This document shows, piece after piece, positions 58,201 through 64,000 of a stretch of 64,000 nt of DNA. The DNA comes from Adiantum capillus-veneris (lineage: Eukaryota; Streptophyta; Polypodiopsida; Polypodiales; Pteridaceae): the NCBI GenBank assembly GCA_014529385.2, contig CM043953.1, positions 80,096,338 to 80,160,337 on the forward strand, read 5' to 3'. How positions within the stretch are numbered: the stretch's first letter is position 1; every line of letters begins with the position of its first letter. The notes beneath the pieces are model-generated. The model saw only the letters and a program-made list of their open reading frames with translations. It was not told the DNA's origin and did not search any database. The translations under genes were made by a program, and so were the position numbers.

Positions 58201-58826
58201 GGCAGAGGCATCAGTGTGCCAAGCACAGCCCAGTGGGTCACTATGCAAATACATGGCTGCCTTGTGGGTTTTCTGAACATTTATGTGCGCAACCATGCCA
58301 GTGCACGGGCTGAGTTTTGGTCACATTTGGTGGAGTCACTACCTCATGCAGAGTAGTGGTGCATTGGGAGGGGGGGAGATTTCAACATGCTTGAGGATCC
58401 CTCGGACAAGATTGGGGGCAATCATGCTACTATACATGGGACTGAGTTGGCTGTTTGGAAACGGCTATGTATCACCTTGCGGATTTTGAATGTATGGCAT
58501 CATGCTGGCTTTGCACGGTCCTCAGACAGCCTCTTTTTCTTCGAATCTGACCGCAAAGTAGGAGGAGTGAATCTATCCAGAATAGATCGCTTCTATGTTA
58601 GTGTCACTTATGTGACTTGGGTGGTTCAGTAGGCATTTGGGCAGGGACTACTTTCTTTGATCACAATCAAGTGATCCTTACCCTGGCAAACAGGCAGAGG
58701 AGTGGCAATGTTATTTTACGCATCCCTGAGAGGATTTTGCTAGATACAACGCTTAGAGAGCAGATTCTTGCAATGTTGATCGAGAGTTTGGACGCACAGG
58801 GGACGTCGCTGCTAGAGCGGCCAATG
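58201..58826 (+). pseudogene. LINE endonuclease fragment
   Basis: Plus-strand pieces include GRGISVPSTAQW, then NHASARAEFWSHLVESLP, then GGDFNMLEDPSDKIGG (the GDFN endonuclease motif with the usual following D-x-x-G-G), and then LSRIDRFYVS (the family's R-LDR-). It is cut by a stop at 58354 and frameshifts and is truncated by the copia LTR at 58827. Confidence 0.75.
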
Positions 58827-59106
58827 TGTTGGGTTAGAGGCTTAAATAACCCCTTTTTGTACATTTTTATACTTTGTCCAGGTTCATATTGAACCTGGAC
58901 ACATTTTTTAAAGGTCACTTATAATAAAAGTGGGAAAACCCAAAACTCACTTATTGAGTTTTCCCCAAAAACGTGAGCTCTCTCTCTCTCCCTCTTCTTC
59001 TTCTGCTAGTGCTTCCTCTCCTGTTGCTCTTCACCTCCCCTCTCTGCACACACACTACACTTCCTCGTGTGCTCTTTCACTTGCACACACCCCCGCGCGC
59101 TCATCA
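58827..59106 (+). repeat. 5' LTR of copia element, ~280 bp
   Basis: Starts TGTTGGGTTAGAGGC and ends GCGCTCATCA. A hairpin TCCAGGTTCA/TGAACCTGGA (58877-58901) lies within it, and a CT-rich tract lies at 58978-59010. Short LTRs are common in copia. Confidence 0.8.
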
Positions 59107-59108
59107 AC

Positions 59109-59120
59109 TGGTATCAGAGC
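59109..59120 (+). promoter_or_regulatory. primer-binding site (initiator tRNA-Met type)
   Basis: TGGTATCAGAGC two bases after the LTR. Confidence 0.92.
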
Positions 59121-59843
59121 CCATTTAGGGTTCGGCCAAAAACCTGCAAATGTTGATTTTTAGCCAAGAGAATTAACTTTGACGCGAAGAGTTGCCGTTT
59201 CATCGCCAAGGGATCGTCCCCGGACACTAGAGAGCTCCTGGCAACCCAAATTGACCTAAAACATGCTGAAATTAGGTCAAAAACAGGAAATTACAGGTTA
59301 TGACAGCGAATGATGTATTAAGGTGTGGGAATACTTTTGCTAAGTCCCCGCTACCCGGAAACCTTGAAATTGCCGAAAAACAAGCCCTAAAACAGGTGTT
59401 TTAAGCAAATTTCAGATTTACGCAGGTTTTTGCAAGTGTTTTTATGGTGCGATTACATTGGGGAAAGTGCAAATTGATGCAATCTACGCACGTTTGACAA
59501 ATTTTGTCTATGTATGACCATTTGTGGCTCAATTTCATGCAATTTTGATGCTACAAATTGGAGCTTTTGTGCTTACATGCTTCTAAAGGCTGTGTTTTAG
59601 CCTTATGTATGTCCTGTGAGGATAAAAACAACCAAAATTGTTGTTTTTGGGCACAAATTAGCTCGCTGAAATTTTCTGCGCAGAAAATTCAGAACTCGAT
59701 TTTTGTGCCTAAACTGACCCGTTTTGCCTCGAATTGCTCCTGTGACTATTTGGAGTTGTTGTACACACTCCTGTGAGGCTGTACTTCGTTTTTGGTGCGT
59801 TTTGCCAAAAATTTCAGCAAGTTATCTCTCCTTTTGTGCAACT
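59121..59843 (+). other. long untranslated leader of the copia element
   Basis: About 720 bases between primer site and gag, with no clear coding. The frame preceding the ATG at 59844 is open from 59724 but lacks gag-like sequence. Confidence 0.6.
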
Positions 59844-60416
59844 ATGGCGTCATCCTCCTCGGACGTGAAGAATCTCTTTGAGATCCCGCGCTTCGAAGGT
59901 ACAGGTTTTGACCTATGGAAGGACAGAATTCAAGGAATTCTCTTCCTTAAAGACTGTGACAGGGCATTAGAGGAACACAAGCAAGAGGACATGTCTGATG
60001 ATGCATGGGCCACTTTGAACAAGAAGGCCATTACTTACATAAAGATGGCCGTTTCTGACGAGATCTTGGTAGATCTCAAAGGTCTTATGACTGCTTTTAG
60101 TTTGTGGGCAAAGTTGAAGGCAACGTATGAAAATACAACGCCAATCAATCAAGTGCATTTGATGCGAAAACTTGTTGGCATGCAATTGGATGAGTCAAAG
60201 AGCGCTGCAGAGCACTTGTCGTCGTTTACGAGTACTTTGTCGCAGTTGCAGGATTCAGGCATGCCTCCCTTTGATGATAAGCTGAAAGCTATCTTCTTGC
60301 TTATGACTCTACCTGATTCTTGGGAGACATTGGTGGTTTCACTATCTAATAACCCCAATCTGACCTTTGATGGTGTTAGGGGTTCTATTCTCAATGAACT
60401 ATGCACAGAGGAGTAA
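59844..60416 (+). CDS. copia Gag
   Basis: 190 residues from ATG 59844. It begins with a Ser-rich tip and FEGTGFDLWKDRIQGIL (family FDG-NF-LWK), then ALWKL-type helix sequence SLWAKLKATYENTTPINQVH, then LVGMQLDESKSAAEHLSSF, then FLLMTLPDSWETLVVSLS. These are the blocks of the copia gag (UBN2-type) domain. It ends at TAA 60414, just before the zinc knuckle, which lies in the next frame (+1). So either a base was lost or gained here, or expression of pol needs a frame change. It is intact up to the stop. Confidence 0.9.
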   Translation: MASSSSDVKNLFEIPRFEGTGFDLWKDRIQGILFLKDCDRALEEHKQEDMSDDAWATLNKKAITYIKMAVSDEILVDLKGLMTAFSLWAKLKATYENTTPINQVHLMRKLVGMQLDESKSAAEHLSSFTSTLSQLQDSGMPPFDDKLKAIFLLMTLPDSWETLVVSLSNNPNLTFDGVRGSILNELCTEE

Positions 60417-60418
60417 GA

Positions 60419-61236
60419 GTAAGAGCAAGGAAAGGGGAAATGCCAGCAAAGGGAAGGGTGATGTGACATGCTATCAATGTGGTAGGAAAGGTCACAAGAA
60501 GCCTGATTGCAGGTATTATAAGGCAGAGTTAGAAAGAAAGAAGAATGGCGGAGACAAAAAGAAAGAGAAGAAAGAAGTCAAGACAGATGCACAGGACAGC
60601 TCTAAGGACAAGGAGAAGGCCAATGTGGCCTCTAGTGTTGTTATTGAGGAGTTGTCAGATGTAGAGGACATCCTATGTGCTACTTTGTCAGCTGATGATG
60701 CTCATGAGTTTGATGCCTCTCTCTATGTTCATACACAGGACATGCAGATCACTAAGAGTGATCTTATTGATGCTTTGTTAACTGTGAATGATGCATTGTC
60801 CCACACTTGGATTGTTGATTCCGGTGCTTCATTTCATGTGACTCCTATCAAGGAGTGTTTCTCTACTTTTGATGCGGACAAGCGTGGCCATGTATACCTT
60901 GGAAACAATCATGCATGTTCCATTGAGGGTATTGGCACTGTACATCTCTCCATAGATGGCACAAATGAGCTTGTCTTGCATGATGTTCGATATGTGCCGG
61001 GAATCAAGAAGAGTCTGCTTTCTGTTGGTCAGATGGATATGCATGGTTACAGCATCTTGTTTGAGAGAGGGTCATGGAAAATGACTAAAGGCTCAAGGCT
61101 GATTGTAAAGGGCACAAAGAAAGGGACACTTTACTGCATGCATGGAAAGGCCGTGTTGGGCAAGTTTATTGCATTGGTTGAAATTAACTCTCACATGGAG
61201 TTGTGGCACAAGAGGCTTGGCCATATGAGCCAATAG
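60419..61236 (+). pseudogene. copia zinc knuckle, protease and pre-integrase region
   Basis: CYQCGRKGHKKPDC (60469-60510) is a complete CCHC knuckle. A Lys-rich linker follows, then WIVDSGASFHVTP with the aspartic protease DSGA motif (near 60811), then DVRYVPGIKKSLLSVGQ, then GTLYCMHG and ELWHKRLGHMS, the GAG-pre-integrase block. A TAG at 61234-61236 follows in place of a sense codon; the same frame continues after it. Confidence 0.9.
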
Positions 61237-61911
61237 GGCCTTTCTAAGCTTTATACTTTGAACAAGCTTGATACTAAAGGCACAAAGCTTGACTTTTGTA
61301 ATGAATGTCAATATGGCAAGCAGGTAAAGCGTTCTTATTACTCTGGTGTCTCTCGTAAATCTTGTGTGCTTGATCTTGTACATTCCGATGTATGTAGCAT
61401 GCCTACTAAGTCTATGGATGGTGCATATTATTTTGTATCCTTTGTTGATGATCATTCTAGGAAAATTTGGGTTTATTTGCTTAAGTCTAAGGATGAAGCC
61501 TTTGCTGCGTTTAAGAGATTTCATGCATTTGTGACCACCCAAATTGGTAGAAAGCTAAAATGCTTGCGTACAGACAATGGGGGGGAGTACACAAGTGCTG
61601 AATTTAACAAGTTTTGTGAAAATTTGGGCATTAAGAGGGAGCTTACTGTGCCATACAGCCCCTCTTCTAATGGTGTGGCTGAAAGATTCAATAGGACACT
61701 TTGTGAGAGGGTGAGATGCATGCTGTCCACAGCTAATCTCTCTCATGGATTTTGGGAAGAAGCTTTGAAAACTGCAGTGCATATATGCAATCGATCCCCT
61801 CACATGTCTTTGAAAGGTGACATCCGTGAAGAGGTTTGGTCCGGCAAGCCTGCTTCATATGATCACTTACGCATTTTTGGTTGCGAAGCTTTTGTGCATG
61901 TTAGACCTTAG
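61237..61911 (+). pseudogene. copia integrase
   Basis: CNECQYGKQVKRSY completes the zinc-binding region. The catalytic core follows: LVHSDVC (Asp), then YYFVSFVDDHSRKIWVY, then CLRTDNGGEYTSAEF (second Asp), then YSPSSNGVAERFNRTL (Glu). All three catalytic residues are present. Coding is open between the TAG at 61236 and another TAG at 61909-61911, so two single-codon stops bracket an otherwise good domain. Confidence 0.92.
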
Positions 61912-62889
61912 TTGAGAAGCAAACTAGATGCAAAGTCCATTAAAGGCTTCTTCATGGGATATGGTGAAGAAGACGAAATGGGTTACAGGATTTGGTTACC
62001 TCAGCTCAAAAGGGTTGTACGCAGCCGGGATGTTGTTTTTAATGAAGCAAGGCTGCTTCAAAACAATTGTGCCTCAAAGCATGACCATAAAAGGGTGAAA
62101 TTTCAGCATGACCAGCCACCTGTTAGGCCTATTTTTGACCCTCAGGATGCACCACAAATGGCTGAAAATGTAGATGATCCAATGGTGTTTGAGCCAGATA
62201 ATGTTGGACAACAAATTGAGGCTCCTGAAGGGCATTTGCAGCCAAGAAACAATGCAGAAAATGGTGCTGAAAATGATGTACAGCAGCCCATTGTTGATGA
62301 TTTTGTAGTGCCACCTAATGTAAACCCATTGCCGGATAATGTGGATCACTGGGTGAGGCGGTCTACACGTCAAAGACGGCCTGTGAGTCGATATGACTCC
62401 TCTTTGCATTACATTATGTTGACAGATGAGGGAGAGCCTCTTACGTATAAAGAGGCAAAGACATGTGAGCACAGCGACAAGTGGGAGCTTGCTATGCAGG
62501 AAGAGATTAAAGCTTTGCATACTAATCATACTTGGGATTTGGTTGAATTGCCCAAAGGAAGGAAGGCTATTCCTAACAAATGGGTGTATAAAATCAAGAC
62601 TGTTGATACAAAACCCAAGTATAAGGCAAGGCTTGTGGCAAAGGGATATGTTCAAACCAAGGGCATAGACTTTCAGGAAGTGTTCTCTCCTGTTGTGAAG
62701 ATGACCACTTTGCGTGTATTGTTTGCCATTGTGGCTGCTCTTGATTTGGAAATGGACCAAATGGATGTACACACCGCTTTCTTGCATGGTGATGTGGAAG
62801 AAGAGCTTTACATGAAGCAACCCGAGGGTTTTGTTATCCCTGGCAAGGAACATTTGGTATGTATGCTCAATAGAAGCTTGTATGGCTGA
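61912..62889 (+). pseudogene. copia integrase C-terminus and RT N-terminal half
   Basis: KLDAKSIKGFFMGYGEE is the usual post-core segment. After an acidic, Asn-rich linker comes RRSTRQRRPVSRY, then WELAMQEEIKALHTNHTWDL, then PNKWVYKIKT, then YKARLVAKGYVQTKGIDFQE and VFSPVVKMTTLRVLFAIVA, then MDVHTAFLHGDVEEELYMKQ. This is the RT fingers and palm N-terminus with the catalytic D of MDVHTAFLHG. A one-base deletion in the LYG block (about 62885) shifts the frame. Confidence 0.93.
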
Positions 62890-63980
62890 AACAATCATGT
62901 AGACAGTGGTACAAGAAGTTTGATCGCTTCATGCTTAAACATGGTTACAAAAGAAGCCATGCAGACCATTGTTTGTATACCAAACGTGATGAGGATGGCA
63001 GCCCTATCATTCTTGTGCTCTATGTAGACGATATGCTGATAGCTACAAAGAAAAGAAGCATTGTTGATGCTCTTAAAGGGCAGCTCAAATCTGCGTTTTC
63101 AATGAAAGACCTTGGGGCAGCTGAACATATACTTGGAGTGCGTGTTACATGGCAAAGAGACAAGCGCCTATTGTATTTGTCGCAAGAAAAGTACATTGAA
63201 AAGGTGCTGGACAGATTTAACATGGCTGAAGCAAAGCCTCTTGGTGTGCCATTACAGCCATATGTTAAAATTTCCAAGGATGATTGTCCCCAGTCAAAGG
63301 AAGAAGCCAATGACATGCAAAGTGTGCCTTATGCTTCAGCTTGTGGTTCACTTATGTATGCTATGGTTCCTACTAGGCCTGACATAGCCCATGCAGTGGG
63401 AGTTGTGAGCCGGTTTATGGCTAATCCAGGCAGGTTGCATTGGGATGCAGTGAAGTCCATTATGAGGTACTTGAAAGGGACTAAAAACAAATGCCTCTGC
63501 TATGGTAAAGGACCAATGGAGTTGAAGGGATTTTGTGACTCTGACATGGCTGGTGATGTGGATAGACGGAAATCCACAAGTGGCTATGTATTTACTCTTG
63601 CGGGAGGTGTTGTTTCATGGTGTTCTAGATTGCAAAAGATTGTTGCATTGTCTACGACAGAGGCTGAATATATTTCAGCCACTGAGGCTTCCAAAGAAGC
63701 TATTTGGTTAGCACGCCTATGCAGTGAGTTTGGTTTGCTTGCCAAGGCACCTATGCTTGGTTGTGATAGCCAAAGTGCCATATGTCTGGCAAAGAACGCC
63801 ATGTTTCATGCATGCACAAAGCATATTGATGTACGGTATCACTTCATACGAGAAGTGCTTGAGGATGGCCTTATTACATTGGTTAAGGTCCATACATCAC
63901 AAAATCAAGCCGATGCTCTCACTAAGTGCTTACCCAAAGCACAACATCATCTATGCATAGAGATGGTGGGAGTCACGTAG
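62890..63980 (+). pseudogene. copia RT C-terminal half and RNase H
   Basis: After the frameshift, coding is open from 62931 to the stop at 63978. It has LYVDDMLIA (catalytic YVDD), then FSMKDLGAAEHILGVRV, then YASACGSLMYAMVPTRPDIA. RNase H follows, with GFCDSDMAGDVDRRKSTSGY, ALSTTEAEYISATEASKEA, LGCDSQSAICLAKN and KHIDVRYHFIREVL. It ends with QADALTKCLP, the usual copia C-terminus. Key residues look intact. Confidence 0.93.
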
Positions 63981-64000
63981 CTTAAAGGCGCCATTTATGC

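Larger units (their letters stand above)
58827..64000 (+). mobile_element. Ty1/copia retrotransposon, cut by the window end
   Basis: The order is 5' LTR, initiator-Met primer site, gag, zinc knuckle, protease, integrase, RT, RNase H, which is the copia order (integrase before RT). Coding has few defects, so it is younger than the Ty3 copies. The 3' LTR is beyond 64000. It inserted in a LINE fragment. Confidence 0.95.

Noticed and set aside
53873-58205. Target duplication for the family-C element
   Set aside because: TCATA on the left and GGCAG on the right do not match, so none is claimed.
62074-62898. 274-residue minus-strand ORF
   Set aside because: Antisense of copia RT. The plus strand has all expected motifs.

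Overview
This window looks like nuclear DNA of a land plant with a large, repeat-rich genome. The evidence is a plant-type multi-exon SURF6 gene, a plant-type four-helix membrane protein, Ty3/gypsy chromoviruses, Ty1/copia elements, LINEs and very many CT/GA microsatellites. A Penelope-like reverse transcriptase and the LINE types hint at a non-angiosperm such as a fern or lycophyte, but this is inference. I see no bacterial features, tRNA, rRNA or CRISPR array.

Layout. 1-10 kb: decayed intergenic DNA with copia scraps, a perfect 137-bp tandem duplication, a minisatellite and a ~150-bp foldback hairpin. 10.7-11.3 kb (minus): intronless four-TM membrane protein ORF. 16.3-17.75 kb (minus): seven 3' exons of SURF6 (ribosome biogenesis). 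37.17-37.44 kb (minus): two further upstream SURF6 exons. The reading phase matches at all eight joins, so the intron between them is 19.4 kb. It is filled with a Penelope-like element (20-22 kb), a LINE whose reverse-transcriptase segment is inverted (22.1-27.25 kb) and which carries a hAT-like MITE with an 8-bp target duplication, a copia scrap, a Ty3 chromovirus with 5-bp target duplication nested in a related LTR (28.4-35.7 kb), and LINE tails. The SURF6 N-terminal exon was not found and probably lies beyond the window.

38-58.8 kb is a nest of LTR retrotransposons and LINE pieces. I could define several LTR families (A-E), all starting TGTCAC, and confirm target-site duplications for six insertions: CTTCT, CTACT, CCATA, AGAGA, GTCTC and TCCTC. 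Two element types have gag-like coding but no recognisable reverse transcriptase: a 4.0-kb family-B element (47.7-51.8 kb) and a 4.3-kb family-C element (53.9-58.2 kb) whose ORF has a coiled coil and an Asp/His-rich repeat region. Most of the LTR families share an internal module around AATAAAGAAATACC...GGGGCGCC. The right edge (58.8-64 kb) is a fairly young copia element cut by the window end.

The only two host loci I can support are SURF6 and the membrane protein. The rest is mobile DNA and its remains, plus stretches where I see nothing recognisable.
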